This document shows positions 5,279 to 5,679 of a DNA stretch of 5,679 nucleotides, piece after piece. Position numbers and translations under genes: made by a program. The notes beneath the pieces were generated by a model that was not told where the DNA came from, ran no database searches, and saw nothing but the letters and a program-made list of their open reading frames with translations. Every line of letters begins with the position of its first letter. Position 1 is the stretch's first letter. The stretch is from Deltaproteobacteria bacterium (lineage in GTDB: Bacteria > UBA10199 > DSSB01): the NCBI GenBank assembly GCA_021772695.1, contig JAJFLL010000152.1, positions 1-5,679 on the forward strand, written 5' to 3'.

Positions 5279-5679
5279 TGATAACCTTGCGGATCTTTAA
5301 AGTCTGGCGGCGTGACCTGGTGGTTTGGAAAAAAAACCTCGTCTTTTACCTCTTGGTCAACTTTTTGGAACCCCTGATCTATCTGGTTGCCATGGGATAC
5401 GGGGTGGGGCGTTTCGTGGGACAAATTCAGGGAATGAGTTATCTGGTATTTATTGCCCCGGCCATGGTGGTCTTTTCTGTCATGAACGGGGTCACCTTTG
5501 AGACCACCTACGGTTCTTACACTCGATTAAAAGAACAGAAAACCGCCCAGGGGATCGCTATGACTCCGGTGTCCATGTCTGAAGTGGTGGGGGGGGAAAT
5601 ATTGTGGGCGGCAACCAAGGCCTTACTCTCAGGTAGCGTGATTTTTTTAGTTTTGTGGCTATTAGACGTACTGCATTCT
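5278..5679 (+). CDS. ABC-2 exporter permease, NodJ-like (cut by window end)
   Basis: The first 134 codons of an integral membrane permease are open to the right edge; the usual family length is about 250-260 residues. The ATG shares its A with the TGA stop of the ATPase gene, and GAGGG lies four bases ahead, so the two are coupled. Hydrophobic segments are at about 21-44, 53-71 and 108-130, separated by a cytoplasmic-type loop. Residues NFLEPLIYLVAMGYGVG (28-44), YLVFIAPAMV (55-64), TFETTYGSYTRLK (73-85), MTPVSMSEVVGGEILWAATKALLSG (95-119) match the NodJ pattern closely. It should form a dimer with the ATPase and move a lipid or glycan substrate across the inner membrane. An eight-G run at 5589-5596 falls inside the conserved GE-LWA region. 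Confidence 0.9.
   Translation, partial: MITLRIFKVWRRDLVVWKKNLVFYLLVNFLEPLIYLVAMGYGVGRFVGQIQGMSYLVFIAPAMVVFSVMNGVTFETTYGSYTRLKEQKTAQGIAMTPVSMSEVVGGEILWAATKALLSGSVIFLVLWLLDVLHS

Noticed and set aside
5331..5337. A AAA AAC heptamer in the reading register of a -1 frameshift site
   Set aside because: The zero frame continues as a convincing NodJ-like protein to the window edge, so no frameshift is needed, and I see no strong downstream stimulatory stem.

Overview
The window looks like chromosomal DNA of moderate G+C from a Gram-negative, diderm bacterium. Evidence for this is an outer-membrane-barrel-like protein, a lipoprotein and a MurC whose N-terminus resembles deltaproteobacterial MurC proteins. 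The lineage is an inference from remembered family resemblance. A deltaproteobacterium sensu lato (Desulfobacterota, Myxococcota or Bdellovibrionota-like) is the best guess, but the window alone cannot settle it.

The left half (1-2769) begins with a small plus-strand cupin gene (11-373). It converges on three minus-strand genes, which in transcription order are a barrel-like protein (2769-2083), a RimJ/RimL-type GNAT acetyltransferase (2032-1463) and a lipoprotein of a conserved but uncharacterised family (1370-393). The cupin and lipoprotein genes end 19 bases apart, inside a long imperfect hairpin.

The 190-base divergent gap at 2770-2959 is the longest non-coding stretch. It carries a solitary REP-like sequence (about 2806-2834) of the kind I associate with Y1/IS200-type transposases, a candidate promoter for the rightward genes, and the murC ribosome binding site. 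The gene left of the gap encodes a barrel-like protein with no signal peptide, so the repeat may mark a rearrangement.

The right half (2960-5679) is a tight rightward operon. It holds murC (cytoplasmic ligation of L-alanine to UDP-MurNAc), a NodI-like ABC-2 ATPase three bases later, and a NodJ-like permease whose start overlaps the ATPase stop by one base and which runs off the right edge. ATPase and permease should form one exporter of a lipid-linked or glycan-like substrate. Placing murC directly ahead of such an exporter, rather than in a division/cell-wall cluster, is the most unusual arrangement here.

No tRNA, rRNA, CRISPR array, complete insertion sequence or defence system was seen. 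I found no clear new system. The best leads are the murC-nodIJ linkage, the solitary REP-like element beside a leaderless barrel gene, and the uncharacterised lipoprotein family.
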